Assembly: GCF_037975245.1 (NCBI RefSeq) | Contig: NC_092582.1 | Coordinates: 22,840,577-22,904,576 of the forward strand | DNA length: 64,000 nt | Source: Apostichopus japonicus | Taxonomy: Eukaryota; Echinodermata; Holothuroidea; Aspidochirotida; Stichopodidae | Direction: 5' to 3' | Translations under genes and position numbers: made by a program | Part shown: positions 1-11,500 of the stretch, piece after piece | How positions within the stretch are numbered: position 1 is the first letter of the stretch | How the letters are laid out: each line of letters starts with the position of its first letter | Notes under the pieces: model-generated | What the model was told of the DNA's origin: nothing | Seen by the model: the letters and a program-made list of their open reading frames with translations, nothing else | The model's database searches: none

Positions 1-3000
1 TCCCCCCCCCACTTCAATAAAGTTATTAAATGGAAACCAAGAGAGTGAAGCAGGAGGCCTCTCTCTTCTTGGTAATGTAAAACTAATTGGTTGAGTTAAT
101 AATTATGTTTTTTGCCAAAAATGAAGTGAAATCTGAGTTCAAAATTTGTCGATAAAGGACGATCTCAGATTTTATGCTTTACACAAAAAACTTGAGAACA
201 GATAATGAACCATCAAGATTTAAAGAGCGAGACATAGAGAGAGAGAGGGAAAATCCTCTTAAAGTTTTAGAGGCTGCATTTTATTTTGAGTATGTCACCA
301 TTTAGTGCCAGCCTCATTCACTATTGTTAAGGGATGTTTTGTTTTAAAGGGGTGTTAAAACTTTGTCTTTAAGCTCTAGACTACTAACATCATATCAGGA
401 ACACTGACATGACGATCTTAGCTCTTAAAAGAAGATTTGTGATTGAATGTTATTACATTAAACTTAATGTGTATAAATGTGATAAAAGTCTTGGTAATGA
501 ATCCCCCCCCCCTCCCCCGATTCTTTTGCTGTTCCTCCTTTCCCTGCCCCTCCCACATTAAAAAGAAATAAGCTACTTATGGTTTGGTGCAAGTTATTAA
601 TATTTAGTATGTGATGATGTGTGGTGTCACAGTGCCTCCAGAAACTGATTATATTAATTTCTTTCTAAATGTTTTCCAATGAAAGGGGAAGTCACTTTGG
701 AACAATAGAGATAAAATTCTTTATTAAACATGAGGTTAACTGAATTGTAGTAAAAAAAAGAAAATCATATTTAAGGGTAGTGTGTATCGTGTTTATATAC
801 AGTTAACTGTACATTATGGTCCTGTAAGTAAAAATCCTTTGTTCCATCTCTTGTTAAGTGTCTTAAGGTAACCCCTCCCCCACACTCCCCTCCCATCCCA
901 CCCCTCCTCCATCCCACTCACCCCCCCATCCCACCCCCTGTGCTGTCAGTATATTGTAAGCCTGCCCTAGCTGCACTAGACCTAACTGATCCCTATTTGT
1001 AAACTTAATAGTGTACCTCGTACCTTCATTCTGCAGAGGGCAGTGTTGTAAAAAATGTTTGATCTCAAACTGGGTAATTTTACTAAATTCCTACACAGTA
1101 CAGTGAATGGTGATCACACAGACAACTTGAAATGGTTTTCGTCAGGTATGTCCTCCCACAAGGCAGTGCAAGGGTTTCTCTTCACACGTGACTCACCTAT
1201 AGATGTTATTTAGTATCAACTGAGCTACAACATCCACTGAATTTAATAGTTGTACCATTAAATATTTATACATTAAATATTTAATTAACATTAAATATAC
1301 ATAAATATACAAAACATAAAAAACATTAAATAAAAAAGACATCCATGTTGCATTACAGATCTTTCGTTTGTGGGTTTCTCTCCTCCTGATTGTGTTGTTC
1401 ATGGGTATATATATACGAGCCCTATGTTTGTTAATTTTCATTAGACTTACTGTAAGCCTCCTACATGACAGCCTGTACACTACATAAACTGTATATATAT
1501 ATATATATATAGTCAGAGTTCACTATGGGGTCAATCATACCTGAACTACTGTATATATCTAATCATAGGAGAGTTGTCTGCACCCCCCCCCACTCCCCCG
1601 TGTTCCACTCTCTCGGTACCTGTTTCGTATCCAGTTTCTCTCTGCTTCCGACCATGCATGCATGCATGCGTGCTTGTCTTTGTATTCTTGTAAGTAATTA
1701 AGAATTACTGGTAACACTATCCTCAATTTCCCTTGGGTCAGGAGTAAATTAAGTATTCATGATATAATGGAATCAAAGATACGTGATAGTTTCAATGAAG
1801 AGAGCTCGCCACGAGGGACAGTTTGATGCTTATAAGCAGTTATTGGAAAATTTGCAAACCGCTCAATTTTTTTTCCTTCTTTCTGTTTTTTCTTTCCTCC
1901 GGTTTTCTCGAGTTGAGCATGCTTTCGAGATTCTTTTGGTGTGTGAGTGGTGTACTACAAGAAATCTCGTATTACACGATGGAGAATCTAGTCTTAAATG
2001 CGAAAGGAGCCTTATTCCCTTCGGAAATTAGAATTGTTCGCAGGCTTTCTTCAACGCACTAATTTTGTACAAAGTGTAATTTTTGGCAGCAGAGAGTGTT
2101 TATGGTCGGTTTGCTCAATGGTGTTTCTGCATGTTTTGAAATTGTCTTAGATCGAAGAGGTATTGCGTGATTTGGGAGTAGTACGTAAGATAAACTGGTG
2201 GATAGGCTTGGAAAGAGTTCCTAACAGAAAAACAGAAATGAGAGAATTTAAATGGTGTCTTAGTTTATTTCACTTACAAATATCTCTTTGGAATATCAAT
2301 TATTATTGTGAATGAGTAGTGGATTTAGTAGTGGATCCAGAACTATTTTAGTTTTAGTTTCTGTTTTCCTGACATACTTCATGAATATTTAGGAGTGTTA
2401 AAAACCCTTCCAAAACTTTGTTGTATTTCATGTCTTCAAAATCAATTAGAAGGTATATCACTTGTGAAATTTTCAAGGCTGGTGGTAGTTTTGGTCAGAT
2501 TTTATAATGCAAAATGTTGCAGAATTATTCATATCCAGTGTATTTTATGGTAAATATTAAAACTCTGGAGCCATGCAGTTATAATTGATGGTACCTTAAA
2601 AGAGTATTACAGCCATCTAACATATTGTCTAGACCATGTATAGGTGGTAGCACATAGATAAAACTAGGGAGCTTCCTGATTAAAACTACATAGGGGGCAG
2701 CATATTGATAAACCCTACACTGTACGTGGTGGTGGTGGTGGTACAGTAATGTGTCAACAATATTCGGTTCTAAAATTTTCTTGTCTCACAGTAGTAGCTT
2801 CTTAAATTCCTTTTTTTTGCTTTTTTGATTAAAAGGTTTTGAGACTTTCAGCTTGAAATTATAATGCATATCATCATCTGCAACTTCTCCACAATTATAT
2901 GTATATCTGATTGAGATTAGGTGGAGTTGGAGAGAGTGGTTGTGACCAGGGGGGGGGGGGGGAAGGGATAGGTGGGATGGGATGGTAAAGAAGAAACTCA

Positions 3001-3081
3001 GAAAGGGAAAGAGATATGGTTGAAGTGCTTTTGAGGATCCTTTGAATAACCTCTAGGATGTCATTTTAATTTACTTCACTT

Positions 3082-3228
3082 CTTGCCTACCTGTCTCCTC
3101 ACAACCTTGGCACCCTCATTCTACCGTGTCTAGAATGTCCTGGTAACCTTTCAACCCTGTGCGCCCTCTATGACCGTATATTGCCACTCTCATTCTACCA
3201 TTCAAATTCTACCATTCAAAGTGTCCGA
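3082..3228 (+). repeat. Dispersed repeat family A, copy 1
   Basis: TTGCCTACCTGTCTCCTCAC, TTCTACCGTGTCTAGAATGT and CTCATTCTACCATTCAAA. The same ~150-bp module recurs at 8091, 12357 and, reversed, 13140. Confidence 0.8.
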
Positions 3229-4184
3229 CTTGTAAATTATTCACTGAGATTTGAGAGAAACAAAGAGGCAGGGGTTGGGGGGGAGGGGAATGGAAGGGGT
3301 GGGGGAGAATGGAAGGGGTGGGAGAGGAGAGAACAAATTAGCGGATCAGTTTGAAAACTCAGTCTAGAGCAAGGCTCATTGAACAGGAATTGTAAAGTAT
3401 AACGGTAAGGAACCGCATCGACTTTATTTGGGGAAACATGACGTCTCAATTCTCGAATCTAAATAATTGATGACTTGATTAGGGTTTTCTGATGCTGGCA
3501 GCACAGAGAGCCTGAGGGAAAACGGGCGAGTTCCCTTATTTTATTAACACCAAAGTGTTCTGGTACTGAATTCTTCATTTCCTTAAAAATTAGTTTTCAC
3601 GCCTTTTTCCAGCTGTCGCTTACATTTTTGAGCATATCGAAGGCAAGCTGCCTCGGCCGGCACGGCAGTAGTTAGTTACAACTTGTTGTGCAGCCGTTAC
3701 AACCGATCGGTTGTTTTAATCAGTCCTCATTCGGGGGGAGCGCAGAGGGGCTTAAATAAGTAATGACACATTGAGGGTATTGTAACGCTGTCGACCGTGT
3801 GGGCTTCATACTTTTCTCATTTTATGACAAGAAAGGATGAAAGGTAGAAGGGTATCAGACACCAAACATTATTACAAGGAAATGAACTTTTGCTAGCGAG
3901 TTCATCTGCGAGGGAGGTGTCATCATGACTCGTCTGGAGATAGACTCGTGAGTATTATGAGTAAACAAAGCGAGGGAGACAGACAGAGCGTAAATATTTG
4001 TGAAATCTGATTGACACAAAACACATTGTGAAAGTCTTAAGAGGATGACATGTTTTATAATTTGCACACAGGGTGTTTAAATAACAAACTGACATAGTTT
4101 TTAAGTGATTGTTTTTGTTTTTCAGACTGAACTGCTTTTAGTACAGTAGTGTTGTTGAATAGTTTCTATTAAAAGTTGAGCTGA

Positions 4185-4440
4185 GTTTGAGATCAATGTA
4201 AGCATACAAGCTAGTCACATGTGGGTATCAGTAATCTAGACTGAATGCATATCGGCATGTCTCTCTGAGTCTGCGTTCAGTCTGGACTGTAAGCATACAA
4301 GAATGTCAGTCTGAGATCAGTCTGGTCTGTAAGCGTACATGTATCTCTGATTCTGAGATCAGTCTAAACTTTAAATACACAGGAATGTCAGTCTGAGGTC
4401 AGTCTGGTCTGTAAACATACAAGCTTGTCGCTCTGAGGTC
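4185..4440 (+). repeat. ~55-bp degenerate tandem repeat
   Basis: GTCAGTCTGAGRTCAGTCTGGTCTGTAARCATACAAG-type units, four to five copies. Confidence 0.75.
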
Positions 4441-4893
4441 TCCATTACCAGTGACAGTCTGTCAGAGGGACCCTCTGCTCTTGACTGTTTGATTGCTAAA
4501 TTTCCAAACCCTTCCTCCAGACTTCTTGCAATTCAGCTGCCATTGTGTTTTCACTTTCATTATTGAATAGAAAGGTTTAAAAGTCAACTACACCATCATG
4601 TTATTCAATGAATGCGTGTTAAGAAAGACATCATTTCCAAGCATGTTTTTAAAGCTTTTCAAAAACACTTGTCTGTTTCTTTTCCCTCCAGTATCTGCCT
4701 TTCCGTAAAAAATTTTCTATTCCGATTCTCTTTCTCTCCTCGGTCGCAAACCGTACCGTACAGCAATATTCACCTAAAGTACAAAAACTCGGTATTAAAG
4801 GAAAGTGATAATTTTCAACGAACTAGTAGAGATTGATTTACAGAATGAGTCAATACTTTAAGGAGTCTGTTCAAGGAGTCTGTTCAAAGCTCT

Positions 4894-4958
4894 TCATGAC
4901 GAAGTCAAAGAACGAGTCCATCTCTCTGTTGAGTTCTCGAGGGTTCTGTCAACTCTGA
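4894..4958 (-). CDS. Possible terminal exon of the unassigned minus-strand gene
   Basis: After a 126-base gap on the minus strand, a strong acceptor TGTGTTTTCGCAG opens a frame in phase with the exon at 5085-5171. It gives 20 residues (VDRTLENSTERWTRSLTSS at the end) and a stop. Another frame across the same DNA also looks peptide-like (REMDSFFDFVMKSFEQTP, stop) but is out of phase with the upstream donor. Weak support. Confidence 0.22.
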
Positions 4959-5084
4959 CTGCGAAAACACAGGAAATGAAGAAACAAGTGTTATCACCAA
5001 ATACACCTTTAATAAGATTTAAACTTTACACAGCACAGTCATGGAGTCTTCCTTTAGTAAACAGTTTGCCATTTCACAACTCAC

Positions 5085-5171
5085 CGTAGAAGCGGCCGAT
5101 GTTCTCCCGCCTCTCCCGACGACGGTCAATTATCTCCAGAGAAATCCCCTCCAAGGCTCGCAATATTTGAT
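5085..5171 (-). CDS. Unassigned coding-like exon
   Basis: On the minus strand a stretch between CTGCAG and the consensus donor GTGAGT has one long open frame. It gives 28 codons between split codons, reading QILRALEGISLEIIDRRRER and then RENIGRFY. Composition, amphipathic pattern and splice sites look like a real exon, and it differs from the surrounding repeat-rich sequence. I do not recognise the family. A phase-compatible continuation lies at 4894-4958. It sits opposite to SIN1, in its first intron or upstream of it. It could also be a pseudogene fragment. Confidence 0.45.
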
Positions 5172-8100
5172 CTGCAGATCACAGACCAGAGTTTAAACCA
5201 GTTCAATCTACAAATTGTTAGCAGAACGAGGCAAGTCTGGCATGAAGATCACATTTTGAGTTTTTATTGAACTTTCATACACTAGTCGTCTGTTAGTGAA
5301 GGTGAGTGTTAGTAGGGTCATAGGTCACACGACAGGCCAGAGGACGTAGAGTGTTTGAAGGGTTACAAAATAAAAATAAAACACAAATCCCCCCCAGAAA
5401 AAAATCAAAAAATGCATACATATACATATACTTCAGTGTTAGGTGATTTACTAAATCTAGCCTATACTTTCTAAAGATGGGGGTACTGTGTAATAATAAC
5501 AGCGTTAAAGAGACCAAACGGTATAAAATGCCCTTGAATATATGATCTCAAGCAAACTACTTGCTGAAGAGAAGAAATTCATTAGTCAAATCTTGTCCAT
5601 TAATATCTTTATGCATCACTGTATGTGATCTGAAAATATTCCTGTTCATGCGCAGTTTGCATTAGTTTAGTGAACCTCAATGATACATTTTTGATGTGAT
5701 GATCTCAGATGAACACTGCATTTCATCAAGTTTGGAAGGGAGAGTCGGGGGGGGAGGAGAGGGGGAGAAGTCAGACCAATTTTCAGTGATGTTGAAACTG
5801 TTCCATGGAAGTGTGAAAAGCTCTGCTATGACCATGTCTCCATCCCTTCTCCCTCATCCCCTGGGTGTCAGGAGCCCTGCGACTTCTCCTGATGAGCATT
5901 CAGAGAGCTACATTCATGGCAGATGGATCCTCTGCTCTCGTTCCCGTACCTGTTCTCGACGGTCAGTAAGGCTCTGCACTTTGTCTCTATAAATTACTAT
6001 GGTCTCTGTGTACAAAAACTGCTGTGCGTACTTGTACTTGTGTACACTATATATAGTAATTTGACCATTTTACATAGCAATACCTGTATGACCATTTTAC
6101 ATAGCAATGTAACCATTTTGCATAGCATTTTGTGATGCGGTACTGGATAAATTATTCCCTGTCAGCCTGTGTCAGGAGCGGAACCAAATCAGCTGTTTCC
6201 ATAGGCATTCTGTACCATTCACAGAAACCTCAGCTGAGCGACCCTGCACCGCGGCAAGTTTAAATACGTATGTCAAGAACTGGGTTTGAGTCAGAAATCT
6301 GATTTGGGGATCGCTTATGGGGAGGGGGGTAGGTTGAAGCACTCCATCCAAAACTGCTTTGACAGGCCATTGCATATGGCATGATTTATTATGGTTATGC
6401 TACATTAAATTGGCTCATTGTCAGCCATCTTGGAAGGTCTTTATGTCTGCAAACTGTGCATGCATGGGTATATACCTATAGTACAGTACAGTACAGTACT
6501 GTACTTCCATTACCAGAACAAGTTCAATGTTCTAGTTTGCCATCTCTGATGATATCTTTAAAAGACTTTTTGAAGTACAAATTTGAATGTTCATCAGCCG
6601 AGATAACAGATTTGACATGATGATGCATTTACTGTCGTTCGTCATGTATCATCGCCTCCAATCGCCAAAGCTGCGAGAGCTCATAGATCTGCATTTCCAT
6701 GTTAAAGTAACAGACACACAAACTTATGTTAACAAAAAGGAACATGAATTTGTGTGCTTGTACAGTAGAAGGATTGAAGGGTATGCAAAGACACAGAAAG
6801 TACACACACATTTGTCGACGTCAGTCTAGTTTGATCCTAGTCGCCTCGCAGTATTTTATAAAGTCTCTTTTGCTCTTATAATATATGCAACTATCCTATC
6901 TTTGCAAGCCCAGGGCAAATCTTGAAGGATAATTTCTGGTTGTCCAAAATAGAAATGAAAGAATGTTGAAAAATCAAAGAATGCTCAATATGTACACTTG
7001 TAGGAGAGATGGGTAAACTTTGGTGAATAGAACACTAGCTTTTTGGGCCGGTAGAACTTCTCCTCTTCGGATGGATCATGGTCCTATGACTACTGTTCCT
7101 TGACTTCAGTATCTCCAAAGTTAGAGAGATTGGTACCAGTTTATTTAAATTAAAAACTACTTTAGGGTATTTAGCAACAATGCAATCTGATTTTTTAAAT
7201 ATAAACTACTGTATCTATGTAAGTTATGTGTGTTGATATGTCTGACGCATAGTTGGCTTATCTCTATGTATTAAGTTTGTACTCTAACTTGTGAGTTGAA
7301 TCTGAACATCCTGTTAGCAACTGTACAGTTTGTGAGTCTTCTTTGGTTTGTTTATATCAATCAGTGATCTTGCACAGAAGGTGACACTCCCCCCTCCCTC
7401 CCCCCACCCCCCCCCGCACACGATGGATGCAGCTCACTATAGGGGTGGTATAATAATCCAGTAGATCTGGTCGGTGCAAAATTCAAAGATGCACATTTAC
7501 AGTAATTATGACTGGGGGTTCTTTGCGACACACTAAATTAGAACATTGTACTACACTCCTCTCTGTTACCCGTCTCGACGCCCTACCATTGCACCTTCCC
7601 ATTCCACCTAGCCTAATGACTGGTAAACAAGTTTTGCACTTTCATTGCCGAGGTTTGCTCTGCGGCAAAGTGTTTCAGCGTCATTCATGAATTATTTATT
7701 GCCAAGTTAGAACTATTTGCATATTATTCATTGCAAGTTATGGAACTATTTGCAACTTTTTCCAACTACATGTGGAAATAACTTGCAGTGTGTATTTTAC
7801 TATCAATGCTACTTTGGCAGTCTTTCGTAGTACAAACAACCATCTCAATGTGCTATCACTCACTCTCATCTGTAGGGTTGTTTTTGAGGGCAAGAGGAGG
7901 GGGGAGGAAAGGGGGAGGGTTTAGCCAGTGACCTGGGATTGGTGAAGGGACAGTCTGATAGGCTGAGTACTGTAGATTGGAAAGTGAGACAACTGACTGG
8001 TACAGTAACTATATAGGTACAGTAACTATTATTGTCTCTAATTACTATACCCCGACCAGTACATTTTATATTTTGTATATTTACTTTGTTCCTCGCTTAC

Positions 8101-8346
8101 CTGTCTCCTCACAACCTTGACACCACATTCTACCGTGTCTAGTATGCCCTGGTAATCTTTTAACACTGTGCACCCTCAGCGACCGGCTCCTCCGGTCGTT
8201 GCCCTCCCTTCTCATTCTACCATCCAAAGTGTTTACACATACGTTTTATATTTTGTATATATTTGTCATTTACTTTTTTGGATTTTTTTTTATTGTTGTA
8301 CCTAAGTTATATTATTTTAGTTTGTTATAAATTTCTTTTGTTGCAG
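5172..8346. other. Intronic/upstream region, no supported gene
   Basis: Simple repeats (GTACA run at 6479-6504), C-runs and a family-A copy. Short frames exist but none has homology plus splice support. One phase-compatible plus-strand candidate at 5874-5953 was rejected. The stretch 1-4893 likewise shows only repeats, poly-C/G runs and AT-rich DNA. Confidence 0.6.
8091..8232 (+). repeat. Dispersed repeat family A, copy 2
   Basis: Same module as at 3082, with the added GC-rich hairpin GACCGGCTCCTCCGGTC. Lies ~115 bases before a SIN1 exon. Confidence 0.8.
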
Positions 8347-8520
8347 GATATGAGGAATTCGATGTCAACCGGGAGTCGTACGAAATCGAATCCAGTTTCG
8401 ACTACGGTTTCCGTCAACGGTCGAACACTGCCATCCGGTTGGAGAAACTGAAGCAGGACCGACAAGCCCAGAAGAAATGTCAGAGAATCCAGTGGAAGGA
8501 AGACTGTAGCTCGTTCCCGG
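8347..8520 (+). CDS. MAPKAP1: SIN1 exon (N-terminal basic helix)
   Basis: First SIN1 coding exon seen in the window. It follows a TTTTGTTGCAG acceptor and ends at donor GTAGGT. It enters with two bases of a split codon and leaves one. It encodes [20 protein letters not shown], matching the human segment around Thr86; the RxRxxT context for Akt/S6K phosphorylation is kept. Confidence 0.93.
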
Positions 8521-11500
8521 GTAGGTTTAAAAAATTATATGCCTTGGAAAACCGAAAATGATTAATTTATTTGAGAGAGAGAGAGAGAGAGGGGTGGAGA
8601 AAGAGGTGGAGAAAATAAATTGAAAATGACAAAATGATGAAATGAATTCAGTATGTTCTTCAAACATCATCAATCTCCCAAATGTGCTAGGAAGTCAAAT
8701 AAATGGTCGGCTTTTGATGGAATATTTGAAATCTTTCTTCATATTTTGAATCAGATTGTCAAATTCAACATTCCTCAAAATTTTGGATTGATATGGAGCG
8801 GAGGGTGTCAGAATTCCAGTAAGTACTGCAAAACTGCATAGTCGTACAGTATGAGCAATTTTGCATTAATGAATATTCATTGATGTCAATTTGTTATTCA
8901 ATAAATTATCATGAAGTAGACTGCTAGCTTGGAGCTTTGCAATGTCACTTAAATCCTACCAAAAAATAAATAAAATAAAAATGTGACAGCATTGATAGGG
9001 TCATTTTGTTCTGCATAGCGCAGTGCTTAATATCAGTATTTAGTATGTATGTATGTGTGTGTATGTACATGTGTATGTGGTAATTGGTTGATTTAGATAA
9101 AAAGAATAGAATGGAATTCGAGAGGGAGGGAGAAATAGACAAAATGGTTGTGATTCCCTGCTATATCTGGGTATACATAGAATTTACCAAGGGGGTTGTA
9201 CCCAAAGGGTGATGTACCAGTTAGGGATGATGCTGTAAGACCGACAGCAGTCATTTGCCCCCCCCCCATCCACCCCATCCCCATCCACATTGAACGACTA
9301 AGTTTGAATCGTGCACAGATTGCACTGGTTGTGACAGTAAGTATTATTCGTATATTTTTTATATTTTTAATGGCAAACTTCCTAATATTTCTGCTTTTGA
9401 CTTTAATCCATCGGCTTCAGAGATTGAAACGATGTACGGTGAGTGTAACTGACAACAGTCCATCCTGAGTTTTTGAGTTCCATCTTATGGGTTCATTTCT
9501 TTCGAGGATTAAATTTTTTGCTGTTATCTGGTGTTCAAATCATATCTTTCTATATTTTCCAACTGTTTTTTTGTTTGTTTTATAATTATAAATCTATCGA
9601 CCAATTTATTCCAACTCTTTTTGCTGTTATCTGTTTCTTTCTTAATTGTTTTCTTCTTCATACAGTTTTGGCCAGTTTTATTGAAGAAGCCTTGTTTTGG
9701 GTGACGGAAGTTACTTTTGAAAAATGTAGCGATCTAAAAAAAACAAAATTTTATATCGGTGCTAGTACTGTATCGTAGTTTGTGAAGACACTATGAAACC
9801 TGTTCATTGAGGTGTCTTCCTGTTAAAATTCACTACTGATTAATTTTAATAAAATAAATTAAAACGTCTTTTGTATTGTGCCATGATTTCGTACAATATT
9901 TTAGAAGGAGAAAAGTACAGCATACTGAATTTATGATTTATTGATGATAGACTTTGACATTAGCACATTCGCTGACCTCGCATGCATACATGAGACGCAA
10001 CATGATTCAAATGTCTTTGACCAATCAGGAGAAAGAACGGTGAAGTGCCATCTTCCGATTGGTTGCTTGCCCGCAGACAGGCAATCGTCGCCGTCAAGTT
10101 GCCATATATTTGTGTGCATTTGTCGAGCATATTTCGGTGTCATTAAGAAAAAAACCCAAAAACATCTCTATCATACTCATTAAAAAGAAAATAGCATCTC
10201 AGCTCGGTTGGCAAATAATTCTCAAGTGTAAAGTAATGCACCATTTCACTCAAATATTTGTTAAATTAGAAAAGGAATTTTTACAGTTCTCTCACCTTCC
10301 ATGCACCCCACAGCTTGTAGACTTACAACATTCGAACAGCGATAGTACATTACCTACATTTCTTGAGGGAACTTGTTTTTGAAATTTTGTTTTGTTGTCA
10401 CTGCTTTGGTTGTGCGCTGTACATTCAACCCTTCCTTGCCTTTCCCACGAATTCATTATGCACGTATTATTTGTGCCGTATACTTTCTTACACGCTGTGC
10501 AGTTTTTACTTCCTTCCGTTTCGTCTCTTCAGGCCCTACAGAACAAAGTAATATCTTCTACTAAATGAAATAAGATATATACTGTGGCAGAGATCCTGCA
10601 AGATTTTTGAATGTTGCCTACCTACATTAATATAATTTTTTTTTCTGTGTGGTAGATTTTTTGGCATATTTTCTATAAGGACTTTGCCACTGTTTCTACA
10701 CCCATATTTAACAAAAACACAAGCATTGTGTGATGGGAAAATTTGTGAAACTAAGACGTTTAAATGAGCACCCCTTGGGATACCAAGCCAGTTTGGAAAA
10801 TTTTCCAGTGCTAATACCACTCTATACTGTCCTCCCATATCATGCTTCAAAGCACTCATATTGACAGTACAAACAGTTCCTAACCTTTATCTGATAAAAA
10901 CATGGTATTTATACTGCTCACATTGACACTAAAAGTGCTCTAAAGCAGGACCAGACAGTACAAGTACAGAAAAAAAGTGTCCCAACTGTGTGGGGATATC
11001 AGCCAGGACTATTTCTGAATGCTAATACCATTCTATACTGTCCTCTGATATCATGCTTCAAAGCACTCATACTGGTAGTATGAACAGTTCCTAACCTTTA
11101 TCTGATAGGAAAACCTTCAAGATATTCATACTGCTCATACTAGTACAAGTGCTTTGGAAGTGTGACATGAAAGTGCAGTAAAAATTGTCCCAGCCATTCT
11201 GGACAATTTCCCAATGCTAATAGCACTGTATACTGTCCTCTCCTCTCATGCTTCACAACACTTGTACTGACAGTATGAACAGTTCCAGACTTTTAGTTTA
11301 AAATAGAAACATGTCATTTATACTGTTGAGGTTACCGTTTTAATTTTCTAGCCCAACAATGATATTTCATATTAATTACACCCAATGCTTTTGTTTTTAT
11401 TCATTTTGATGTCAGTTGCTTTTTGTTCTACATGAAGACAAACCACCCTCTTGGTAAGGCAATTTCACGAATGCATACAAAACAAACATGTTCATCTGAT

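Noticed and set aside
5874-5953. Plus-strand candidate exon in phase with the first visible SIN1 exon (ends MADGSSALVPVPVLD).
   Set aside because: No similarity to the conserved SIN1 N-terminus, weak donor (GTCAGT), and the missing length (~63 residues) already fits a single upstream exon.
6641-6720. Minus-strand peptide-like frame with ELSQLWRLEAMIHDERQ as a possible exon of the orphan gene.
   Set aside because: Its end phase does not fit the exon at 5085-5171 and the donor context (GTAAAT) is weak.
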